The translations under genes were made by a program, and so were the position numbers. Below the pieces are notes generated by a model that saw only the letters and a program-made list of their open reading frames with translations, did no database searches and had not been told where the DNA came from. This document shows, one piece after another, positions 11,091 to 22,308 of a stretch of DNA of 64,000 nt; within the stretch, counting starts at the first letter, position 1, and the number at the start of each line of letters is the position of its first letter. Source of the DNA: Tomocerus qinae (lineage: Eukaryota; Arthropoda; Collembola; Entomobryomorpha; Tomoceridae); contig CM034546.1 in NCBI GenBank assembly GCA_020055645.1, positions 122,781,875-122,845,874 of the forward strand, in the 5' to 3' direction.

Positions 11091-11331
11091 CTGTAAACTG
11101 ATTCTCGTACTTTTCACCTGTTGGGCTATAAGTTGTGACTAAAGCCTTTAGAATGCAGGCAGAAGCATTCCTCGTCACATACAACAACTTTACATAAAGC
11201 TCTAGCTCTTCTACTCTGTAAACTCGGCCTACAAAACTGCCTCTACTACGACGACAGTTCTGCATACTCTGCCACTCAGCAGGAATCGAGTATTTTTTGC
11301 CGTTGGCAACTTTATCTGCTAAAATTGACAT
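11091..11331 (-). CDS. Probable coding exon of an unrecognised protein (first exon, partial)
   Basis: An open frame starts at ATG 11331 on the minus strand and stays open to 10954. The first 80 codons (to a donor ACAG/GTGTCT at 11089-11090) have coding-like composition: richer in G+C than the surroundings, mixed charged residues and no low complexity. It begins MSILADKVANGKK and includes YRVEELELYVKLLYVTR and a Tyr-Ser-Pro-Thr-Gly-Glu-Lys-Tyr-Glu-Asn run. Beyond the putative donor the composition turns Ser/Thr/Phe-rich and looks intronic, so I place the exon end there (phase 1). I recognise no domain. The partner exon downstream on the minus strand was not found, so the gene model is incomplete; it may instead be a single-exon 125-aa protein or chance. 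Confidence 0.35.
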
Positions 11332-14300
11332 GTCTTTTTAAATGTAACAACCAAATCCTACCATCCCAGAATATTCACCGGCTTTTTCATTTATTTTGCA
11401 ATTGCAAGTAATGCGTAACGTTATAAAAAGAATAGTTATACATTTTCCACTAAAGAACGCCGTGAAGTGGTATTAAATTGTTTAAATATTTCTGATAGTG
11501 AATATTAAGCAGATGAGTTTGTAGTAAAATGAGCATTGTATTTATAAAGCTGTAGAATGAGAGATTGAAATATCGCTTTATGGTAATTTTATCAATAACT
11601 TAGTGCTAATTTTTGAGGAAAGGGATGTAGAACGAATGTGTATCTTCTTAGTCATCTATCTGGTATGTCTAACCTAGTAAATAATACATTATCAGAAGGT
11701 TTTCTAACGTTTGTCAGTGGAAATAAATTGAAAAAGCGAAGTGGATGGATGGTGGGTATTTCACATAAATAAATGTTGTATAATATAGCATGTAATGCTT
11801 AGAATTAGAACAGAGAAGTTTAGGTTTGTGTTGTCTATCTTTAACGCTATGGCACTGGAACCCCTTGTAAATAACATGATGGGTACTCAATTACTTAGTA
11901 TAGGTACTGGAAATTCAGTCTGACATTGAATAATAAACCTGAAAAACTAACTGAAAGTCAAGGTTTGGTATAGTGGAGAAGAGGAATAAAGGTACCTGTG
12001 CAGTGCAGTGCAAGTAACAATAAAAGAAGATGACTCGTCTTGAGTTGCTTGAGAGAATGAGCCTGAAGGGTCTGATTCAAACTGAAAGAATTCTTATCCT
12101 CTTTTACTACTTACTAACATCTTAAATGAGCCTCAGCCTGATGTAAGCTGAGTACAGTCGAGTGGGTAGATAAAAACTAATCATTATTTCCCATCTCATA
12201 TTAATATCATATCGCATAGCATCTTCTTCTTCACATCATATTCGGGTAAAAGCTAACCAATCTTTGTCATGCATACCAATACGGATGCTATACACACACT
12301 TTTATGGTATTTACATTCATCTACAACAACATATGTACATTTTTACCTGCACTTTTTAAGTACCTCACTAATTTGTGACTTACGTCTTAGAAAATACGTC
12401 AGGTACTTTGCCACTCTTTCAATGATAATATATCCTCATACAAATTCATTATTGAGTTCACAAATGAATGAGCAATGGGTATTTGTAGTATAAGTTGAAT
12501 TTTTTATAGCAAGTACCCAAAATTTTAGTCTTAAAATGCAATTTACTGATTAGAATGTACATTGCATACTATGTTGATTGTGCTTCTGGCTTCTACCTCT
12601 ATAATATAGCACATTATGATTCTGACTGGTATATACGTTTACTAAACGGAATCAACCTAGTAATAAAGTAAATAATATAGAAGATTCCAACTGCCAAAAA
12701 GAAATGCCATTAAATGAGTAATCATTGTAAAATGTAGTAGAAAGAAATGTGACGAGATGCCTGTAGTTGTCAGAGGCTAAAGGAGGTAGTAGGACTTTTG
12801 TATTGTTTTATGTAGACTACAAGGAAAAGGATTACTAGACGAATATATACGGGCAAAGAACATTTTGCATATAAATAGTGGATAATAATATAGCTGTTTA
12901 ATGCTGTACTATATTTGTAATCCCTGGTTATAATACACATCGAATGTTATAGTAGAGTAAAGTTACTAAAAGCATGAGAAAGTGTATAATAAATGTTTAA
13001 AGTTCAATGATGGGTATGGTGTTTCTCTGCAATCAAATCAACAATGATACACTCTTCACTACAATTACAACAGGCAAGGTAGAAAAAGTGAGAACACGCA
13101 TGCAGGTGCACCCATCCCATTTCTGGTACAAGTGAGCGGGTAAAAGGCGTAAAAATTACGTAGGCAGATAGATAAAGGTATAAGGTGAAACAAATATAAA
13201 ATAAACCAGGCCAGTTCAACATCCAGACCCAGAGAATAGCCAATGGAAAAACCATCAGTAGAAATGTAGTTCCATTTTCAGTATGTAAAGCTATTCCAGG
13301 TAACTTTTCTAATGCACGAATGTATATGCATACATTCTACGTCCTGAAAGGGAATGAGGCTTTTGTTAAAATGTTACTCCATACCTCTAAACGCTTGTAG
13401 CACGTAAATATAATAATAATAGATAATGCTATTACCAACCAGTGTACTGGATGTGGACTACATCTAATGGAAAACAATAATATATATTATTACAGGCCAG
13501 ACTACTCTTTGTTACATATAGAGCAGAAATTACTACAAGAATACACAAAGCCTGTTTAGCTAATGCATTATAGCTTCATGAACTAAGAAATGAAACAAGA
13601 CAAGCAAGTCTTCTGACTCCGAGAGAATAATAGAATGGAATAATAAGGGATCTCATTTGAAGGGCCTACTCTCCCACTCTTATTCATTCTTTCTACTTTA
13701 AGTACTTCACAAAGTATACATGCTCCCCTCATTTACAATTTTCTGTTACACATACTAATCTTAGGCATAAATAGTATCACTGATGACTTAAGGTATCTTC
13801 TGCAAGCACTTCACGATTAAATGTGCAAAAATGTACCTATCTTGATAATGATCTAGTTTTCTATTTATGTGGTTCATTTGCAAATTGTGTAACTATTCCA
13901 TGCAAATATTTATCATCCGAAGTGCTATGGAATATGGAATATTATGTAGGTAAATAATATAATTGTGCTTTCACCATCCATAGCTTCAATGTGCTTTAAT
14001 ATTTTGTGAAAGACAGATCTACGCTAATATCGCTAATGTAGTTGTTATGATATAAAACATTAAAGGCGTGAGTTAATTAGTTTCTACCGTATCCATGTAA
14101 TAATGCCTAGATATTAAGATCCAGTATTTTAGGTACGTTAGGGAGGTTAGAGGATGGATTTGTATAGGCATTCTTGTGTCTTCTCTGTTGTGTTGTTGTT
14201 GCTACCTTTTTACATCAGTTCGGCTTACGAAACGCTGCAATAAAATTTAGTGCCCTTAAATGTGGTGTACCTACTTGAGCTTGAAATACGTCTAATGGGA

Positions 14301-17300
14301 ATTGAGGTGAAAAAAGATAGTGTAATGTAAGGATGCTGTTGGAATGCGGAGGGCCAACTTGTTGCATGTTGGTTGACTGACAAAGTTGAAGCTGGCTTCT
14401 CTCGCCTCACGTTCATCTACCTTGGAGTTGGGACTCACAGAGTGTAAGTCTACTCACTCAAGAAATACAAGTACACTACACTTGACTATCACATCATCAA
14501 TTTCACTCTGCCCACCACACACTCCTCCGATAAATCAGTGGCTAAGAAAGACAAGACTAAAGAAGATTCTAACATCCCTTCTAATAAGACTAAAGTTACC
14601 AACTAAGGCCACAGAAACAACTCTGAGATACTTTGGTATTTATATCTCTTGAAATAACTTGATCTCACACAATAGTCGATGTTGGATCTACGAACATTAT
14701 CGACAGGCATTTGAATAAATAAAAAGAGACATGGTCAAGCTTGTAAATTCAAAAAAGCATTTTTTACTAATGCATTCCACAAAAGTCTAAACTGAAAAAT
14801 TTGCATTTTTTGTGCAGATTTTACACCTTAGCTAGGTTTATGGACCCATTTCTTTAGATTGAAAATGTAGCAATGTGGTAGGATATAATTCAGGAGCAGA
14901 TGATATACCTTATCTATACCTAGACAGTATGAATTGAAAAATTCTGTCATTAAGATATTATCAATATAATAATTATATAGAACTGCGTGTATAGATATTA
15001 TAGTTAATAGTTATTAACTTGAAGATAATTGATAAGTAGACAAAGATAATAAGATGTGCACACATTTCACAGTTATCTTTCAGGCAAAACAGAAGAAAGT
15101 GAGTTGGTCGGAGACTTAATGATTTCTTCGTGCCTGTCTTGTCTTTAATATGCGTACAATACTGTTGATCAGTCCGGCTTTGAAAAAAGGTATCAACAGC
15201 ATTCTCTTCCAATCATCACATCCAACAACGTTTATTAGATCTCAGTGTGCTGTATTTTTATTTGTACTCAGATCATGGATACTTGCACCTTGCACGCACG
15301 CACGTAGGTGCCTGTAACAGCGTGTGTGTAATATTACAATGTTTACTACAAAACGTATCAAGAAGAGATTATTCATTCATATCTGGGTTCAGAGATGAGT
15401 CTCTTTATTAAACAAGTGGTGGACGGAGAGAGGAGGAGGAGAGGCTGCATCTGCATGGCCCATTATTCCTTAACAAGTGGGCATGTGGTCTATGGACTTC
15501 TCGCCGTCTGCACAGCGCACCGTCCTCATTTACTCCAGCCAAGCACCACCACCACCGACTCTCTCTGCCTGGACTTCTTGTGGTTTCCCATTATCTTACC
15601 TTTATCTATACTGGACACTGTGGTGCAACCACTTTCATAGATATCAACTATACTTTTCTACAACTACAGCTTATAATTTTTATCAAATGAATTATCATCT
15701 TGCATTCTACAAAAGTACAGAATGACTCTTTAAGGAATTAGACCAACGGCAACTAAGAAATACTAATTTCCCTAAACAAAATGACAAGATTCTTATTATT
15801 ATCTATAAGTACCATCTTTAGGTATCATCCTGTATATTGTTGTTAATTTGTTACTAGCTAAGTGTAGCAGGGCTGTTGAACGTTTAAGCAATTGACAACA
15901 ACAAAAGGGTGAGAATGTATACGTAGATTTTTGTTCTTCTAAATACAAAACAATTAGGTTTTCATTTGGCTCTACAGTCAAATTATAATTTGTTAAGGGT
16001 GGAATATTATAGACTATTTTACAGATGTAGCGCAATTGTGATCAGGCTGGCTGACAAGGAATTAATAATATAGTAGATTCTCTGTGAGATGTTTTATGTT
16101 TCACTAATCTCTGGTTTTGTTCTGACTGACAAAGACTAGGATTCACAGGGAGTCAATTTGATTCCTCTAGGAGGTAAAATGCTCCCCCCTGTTGGAATCA
16201 TATGCAATCTGTATATTAATTTTAATTTTCAATTACAACTTGAAATAAATAGTAACTCATAGTCATAATTCATAACAAAACTGCTCTAGAAATTAATAAT
16301 TTACTAAGCTTATAAAAATGATAGAATGCTGCACAATTTTCTCTGAAGCAATAAATATTAAGTTATGTAGTTAAGTTAAATAGATTTGCAGTAGCGGATT
16401 TGAAATAGAATTCATCACAATTTTTGTGGTAATCCAGCAACCACTATTTACTTCAAAGGGTTTCCATTTGTTAAAGCTACTACTTCCAATATTATTTACA
16501 AGTACTAACTTTAGCTTGTAACGCATGTGCAACGCACTTATTGTGGAGTTGAATGACAAAGATTAAGAAAAGTTTGATCTGATGTGCGTGAAATTGAATG
16601 GTTAAAGGCAATAACAATCACACACTTAGTTATAGACACTTGCTATACAATGTAAGTGTACTGATTGTATATAGAAGAAAGTGAGTCGGATATAGTTGTA
16701 CCTAGATAGTCTTCCGTGAGAAATAGTAGATCCATAGAGTTACATAGAGATGAGGCATGGAAGGAATATTCCTATTCCTGGTTGGTTGGTGGGTTCTGGT
16801 TTGTCCTTATCTGAGATGAAAAAATGTTAGGTAACTCAATGTAATTTATTAGTCTGTCTGTCTTGTCGGTCTCACTTTTTATAAAAAGAGATTGAAGTGA
16901 TGAGGTGCTACGCAATTCACTGATCACGCAACTGAAGAATAGAAACCATGATTACTTTGCACATCTTACGAAGCATGTGACTTAAATCCCAAACGAAGTC
17001 ATAAAGTAAATACCAACAATAAGATTATATTTCAGCAGTAGCATTGGCATATCAGAAGTTTGGACTCATGCAGAGGAAAATGCCTTTTGTTATTTCTGAC
17101 CTTACACTTCTCTACTAACACCCTAAACTTATTATAGTAGAATTAGCATGAAAGAGATCAGTTGTCGGTTGGCCACATTAACGAAGAGTTACATTGGTGG
17201 AGTTTTAAATCTAAATGAAAGTATTTATGATGATTTTTACAAGACAGATGGAAGGAATTCATTTTTTGAGTGTAGGAATAAAATTCGTTGGACTAGGCTT

Positions 17301-18139
17301 GAATAGTTGTGATTGTGAGTTGTATTAACATTCATAGGACTATTTTGGATTGGATGGATTGTGTGTTCAAATGGATTTGAATTAAAGATCTAGATGAGGA
17401 TTGTCATTGCTTTGAGCAAGTATAGGTTTTAGAGATGTGAGTGAGGACAGCGAGGACACGAAAACAGGACCAGACAGGACAACTTTCAATCAGATTTTTA
17501 TTTGTTCGTGGTACCTCAGATGGCTTGGTATTTGGATTTTGAATCGACTTGATAGGATTAGATGTGCGTCTGTGATAAACAAAACAGCTTGCACTATTCA
17601 AATCCACACTGATGGATGTAATTTTATATTAGGCTTGTTATGTATCCACTTTTTCCTCCTTTTGTTTCACTGCCTATGAACTTTCAGTAGAGTTGGACAC
17701 GAAGCAGATGAAACATCTCTAGAATTCTAATCGAATCACATTATAGCTACCCCCGGTATGGATGATAATACCTGTATACATCTATCAACTCTAATTGTTC
17801 CAACAAAAGACTTATCATGTAATGCATTTTTCTAGTTTCTTTACTAGGCACTTTACTTTTTAACTTTGCTACAAGACGAAACCTGAATTATTTGTTGACA
17901 CGATTAAGACATGAAATGTGTTAAGCATTTTAACAGTATTTATAATATCTACTACTTATAAGTAAATAGTTTACTTTTACTCATTACTATGTACATATAG
18001 ATCGATAAATATTATCATGCTACTACTCTCAATTCAAACACAACTTTTGCCAGATTTTGTCTGCGATTCGCCGCAGTACAAATGTAAAGCTAAAAACGAC
18101 ACTGACACTGTTTTCAAGACTTAAATTTGAAATTCGGCA
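11332..18139. other. Intergenic stretch, no gene supported
   Basis: AT-rich with islands of higher G+C near 14390-14520 and 15400-15600. Open frames there (14386-14652 and 15395-15640, plus strand) give Ser/Thr/Leu-rich, domain-less translations. A 14.4-kb candidate includes a GAGT/GTAAGT donor-like site but no matching acceptor in phase. The hydrophobic minus-strand frame at 13004-13255 also has no family resemblance. Some of these islands could be untranslated exons of the myosin gene downstream, which I cannot test here. Confidence 0.35.
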
Positions 18140-18277
18140 AAAAAAATCTCATTTTTCTTAAATATAGAATTACTTTATTTCAACTACCAAAGAGTTTTAA
18201 AATATGCTGATATTCAATGTCAATATACTTCATTAACTGATTAAAACTATAATTCAATCTATATATTTAGTAGATTT
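18140..18277 (+). repeat. Dispersed repeat, copy 1
   Basis: About 135 bp matching a second copy at 21455-21590 in the same orientation. The best conserved run is 33 identical bases, at 18195-18227 here and 21517-21549 there; the flanking sequences match with scattered substitutions and small indels. Likely a non-autonomous transposable element or its fragment; no coding capacity. Confidence 0.7.
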
Positions 18278-21200
18278 TTCACATGATACTTCCTCATGTT
18301 TAGTTACATGCCCTTTTTGTTGTTAAATATTCCCTTCCCGATTAGTTGGTATAGGCTGATATTATTTCATCCTTCCGCAATAAAAGTTAAGGAAAAGGTG
18401 AAACTACCAATTAATGCACTACAATTTAATCCTCGTTTATATACATAGACTATTTATGAAGACATATCTGCAAGCCACATCGTTCGGTGGTTATAGGTAA
18501 TAGTCCCTTGAGCCTGGGCATATACCACAAGAAATGTGAAACGACAACTAGAAAAGTGTGAACTGGACGTCTGAGAGTCTAGTCTGAGGACGAGGATGCA
18601 AAGCGTACAATTAGCAATAAATACCCAGGTGTGTTTATATACGTCATGGTAATTTAAAATTGCATTTATATGTTTTCTGGGTATTTATGCATGAAATTAG
18701 CATAGGCTTAGTTTTTATATGTGGTTTAATAGTGTGGGAAGCGTTGTTGTGAGAGAGCCATACTAAACCATCCTATACCTAATATAGTATCTGTATAAAA
18801 TAGAAAAGTACCTATACCATAAGATTTAACGACTTAACATCTTCTTGGTTTGTTCTTAGTAAGGTATAAGATGTTGTAAGAATTGTCCATGTAATATAGA
18901 AGAAGGAAAGTGAAATAAAAGAAAGCGCGTGGGTAGTCCATTGCAAGAAATGGTCCAGCAAAATGAAAGAGTCCAAGAATACAAGGCTGGAATAGATTTC
19001 TTTGCTTTGACTAGTACTCGTCGACTTGGTTCACAGCAGAAGACAATCAAAACGTAACCACATAGCGTCGTGTCCAATTGCATCGGTTTACCAATAAACC
19101 ATACATTTTACGCTTCACTGGCTTCCCCCGGCTCACTCAGTTTGTCTCCTTCATTTACACGTTAAAAGTCAGTTGAATTCCCAAGTCCTCATCTCATGTT
19201 TACTCATACATTTAGTAAGCATTTATTCATTTGTACGTATGTGGACTTGGATTGTGGCTATGATATTCGGCTTAATTGTGTGCGGGGTTCATAAAACCAC
19301 CTTATGGCTACTACTGACTAAACAAGAATGCAACATACCGAGGAACTTCTTCTATTTTGAATTGATACATACACAAATACTCACACTTACACAATATCTC
19401 AACATATTCTAGTAATGTCATGTATATATTTACATATAAACGTCCATTTTATGTAATAGGACTATATAGTATATACTAGAATAAGATAGTCAACGAATGC
19501 ATGAGAAGTAAATGCTATGATATCATTTTATTTTTGCGTGTTGTTTCTTTTGGTGTTTCGTTTCTTCTACTATTTCTTATCTTCACGTGGGCATGTATCT
19601 TTCCCGTTCCGTCTTGACCTGTGGATAATATTACATTTACATTCATGAATATAATATTTATGTATTCAAAGCTATAAAAAGTTTAGTTTTCATGACTCAA
19701 CTCTGACTTAGACTAGAAAGAGTATCATTTCATCTTCTCCTATCTCTTCAACTCTCTTGTGTACGTTATCTCTTAAACACCTGCGAATCATATCAAGTTA
19801 CTTAAGCCTTCGTCTCACTTTGTCTTCGGGCAATTCTCCTATCTTCTATAAATTTGACTGAGTTTTTCTACTATTGACTTACACTTTATACTTAACTTCA
19901 TTGCATGCTGAGTCTGTGCTAGCGCATTATGAATAATGATAATTACGGCTGAAAAAATTAGATATTTTAATGGAAATATAAAGTAAAACATTTCATTATT
20001 ATGTAAGCATCTTGCTAATTGCTACAATACGAGTATGTTCAAGTAGTTTAATTTACCTGTACAATTTATTGATGTACTTAGAAATGTCTAAGTTTGGTCA
20101 CCTACCATCTGACTGTATGAACTGGATCAAAATTAATTGTGATACTCTATACTCTAGTAATTATTCCAGTTTATATAGACAATGTTAGAAGGTTGATTGA
20201 TCGTTAAGTCATAAACTTTTGGTGGAGCAATTTACAAATTGCAAAAGAGTCGTTAATACTTATGCCCATCCATAGAGAAGATTTACTGACGCTTCTGTAA
20301 ATCTTGGATCTGTCATCTTTCTGTTACATTGCATCAGAAAGTATCTAGTTAGCAGTTAAATGGACGTGGAAGGTTCACTATTGGTTAACTGCACTAAGCA
20401 TCTACATCTCTGTCTCTGTCTGTGGTCTCATACTCTCCTTTTTCGATGTTCATGAGGAAAGCGTTAATAGTGCCACAAATGATTCTACTTATTATGTTGT
20501 GAGACCTACACACACAAGTAAACACCTGATGCAGATAAATGCAAATGTAAATGAGCACTTTATCACAGCAATGAGGCGAGAAGTGAATGATTTGCATAAA
20601 TAAGTATTATAAATATCCTGTCATGTCTCCTCATTTATGGTACCAAAAGAATACCTGTCTACACTACTTATTACACAGTATAGCACTGTATAAAGTAAAC
20701 TTGAATATCTAATGTCTGCTTAAGTGCAACCAAGATAGACTAGTGTGATTATTGATATTAGCATTAAATGTAGCGATTGGACTAAAGACTTTTGTTTCTA
20801 GCTCTGTTAATTTCACCTTCAATATCAACATCAGCCATGCTCCAAGCTTAGGATTAGTTACAGTGTAAAATCTCAATGCAGTCTCTGATTTTCTTATTAA
20901 ATGCTCACAGAAATTGAAATCTTAACAAAAATCTTCAAAAGTTTGTCGTTTTTCGCAAATCGCTAACCATTTGTCCTGAACATAATTATAATGTTCTGGA
21001 TACATGTATCATGCACTAACACTAAAATGGTAAAGCCTCAGCCAGAATGTTATCTAGATTTGAAGTTTGAGGCAAGTATGACTGTCTCTGGATTCTAGAT
21101 TGTTCTGGGTATTTAATTGCATGATGAAGTCATAATAAACGAAACGGGTTCAAGATTTTCTCTGGAAACTTGCATGTCCTCTCTTCTGTTGGTTTTGATG

Positions 21201-21454
21201 TCCATCTATTCAGCTGTCTGTCCGACTTGTCTCGTTAGCTTTGCTCACTTAGTTACTCGTTAAAGTTAGATTCGTGTGGGTCATTTCATTGAGATATAAA
21301 TGTTAACTTTGCACCCACTATAACAGATTATATGACATTTACACTTCCCCCCACTCATTCGTGTCAACGTCAATGTCATTTCACGCTTATAGATTTAATT
21401 CAGGATGTGATTGTCTCATTTTTATAGAGAATACACCCCAATACAGGATGACTT
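18278..21454. other. Intergenic stretch, no gene supported
   Basis: AT-rich DNA between the two copies of the dispersed repeat. Short open frames such as 18856-19083 (minus) and 19173-19412 (plus) lack recognisable domains or coherent splice structure. No RNA gene seen. Confidence 0.35.
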
Positions 21455-21590
21455 CAAAAAAATCTCATTTTTCATCAAATATAGAATTACTTTTGTTCAC
21501 CTACCAAAACATGATGTTTTAAAATATGCTGATATTCAATGTCAATATATTTCATTAACTTGTTAAGAATATAATTCAACTTTTAGATTT
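21455..21590 (+). repeat. Dispersed repeat, copy 2
   Basis: Second copy of the element at 18140-18277, same orientation. The 33-bp perfectly shared block is at 21517-21549. Its right end runs directly into the inverted repeat starting at 21583, a structure that copy 1 does not clearly share. Confidence 0.7.
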
Positions 21591-21661
21591 AATAGGTAGA
21601 TTGTCATTATCTTCCGTTTAATGCTCGTTTAAATGTTAAATGCGTCGCATATTAAATCTAA
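21583..21661. repeat. 12-bp inverted repeat beside the dispersed repeat
   Basis: TTAGATTTAATA at 21583-21594 and its exact reverse complement TATTAAATCTAA at 21650-21661 enclose 55 bp. Just inside the left arm is GTCATTATCT (21603-21612), and just outside the right arm is AGATAATGAC (21663-21672), its reverse complement. This nested pattern suggests terminal inverted repeats of a small element or a rearranged junction. Confidence 0.5.
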
Positions 21662-21842
21662 ATAGATAATGACTTCCTAGAAAAAAGTAGTAATTTTTCG
21701 TCTCAAGATAGGATAATGATATTGTACTAGTTTTGTTGATTTGGATTTATGGCAATGAGAGGATTCCAAACTTGGAGGAAAATAAGAGAGTAATACAAAT
21801 TGTTTAATGCTCATTAGCCTAGATATGCATGTCAAATGAACT

Positions 21843-22304
21843 TTAGTTAAGCGGCATAAGAGAGATGAGAGGGAGTAAGAGATGATAGTCGAATTTGCTC
21901 CCATTGAAATCTGTATATATAGCAAAGTACAATACTGTGATGAATAAGAGGATAATAAACAATAGAAGAGATTTACTGCTAGCTCTGCAGAAACGAGACT
22001 GAGGAAAACCAAGTGATTTCATTCCAGTAGTACACAAAGTGAAGTGAGGAGTGAATTGAGTGTGTTGGGCAATGTCAGAAAATGTAAGCACGGCAGGACA
22101 AGTTCTACTCTGTTCAATCCACCTCGGGCATCTTCTGTATGAGACAGGAGAGGAAAACTCATTTTGTGTATTGTACTTGCTTATGAGTAGTATGGTAGTC
22201 TCGCAGCTAAAGATGTATGTGAGGATGCTTTTGTTTTCTCGTGGCAGTACCTGCAGTGAAGACGGATCTGCCCTGAGGACGAACAGCAGTAGAAGCCAAA
22301 CCAT
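21843..22304 (-). CDS. Weak candidate: ORF with signal-peptide-like start (hypothetical)
   Basis: A 153-codon minus-strand frame opening MVWLLLLFVLRADPSSLQ, which resembles a short signal peptide, immediately followed by a good donor sequence CAG/GTACTG. Further along are four cysteines in a segment with CPRWIEQSRTCPAV, and near the C-terminus a hydrophobic span (SLLLFIILLFITVLYFAI). The block is richer in G+C than its surroundings. It could be a genuine secreted or membrane protein, the first exon of one, or chance: an 82-codon plus-strand frame overlaps it at 22060-22308. I recognise no family. Confidence 0.2.
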   Translation of the reverse strand: MVWLLLLFVLRADPSSLQVLPRENKSILTYIFSCETTILLISKYNTQNEFSSPVSYRRCPRWIEQSRTCPAVLTFSDIAQHTQFTPHFTLCTTGMKSLGFPQSRFCRASSKSLLLFIILLFITVLYFAIYTDFNGSKFDYHLLLPLISLMPLN

Positions 22305-22308
22305 ATAG

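Noticed and set aside
13004-13255. Hydrophobic minus-strand frame of 83 codons, considered as another receptor exon
   Set aside because: It lacks receptor motifs, in-phase partner exons and convincing splice sites.
14386-15725. Plus-strand Ser/Thr/Pro-rich frames in G+C islands
   Set aside because: Low-complexity translations, overlapping frames in two phases, and no recognisable domain; could at most be untranslated exons.
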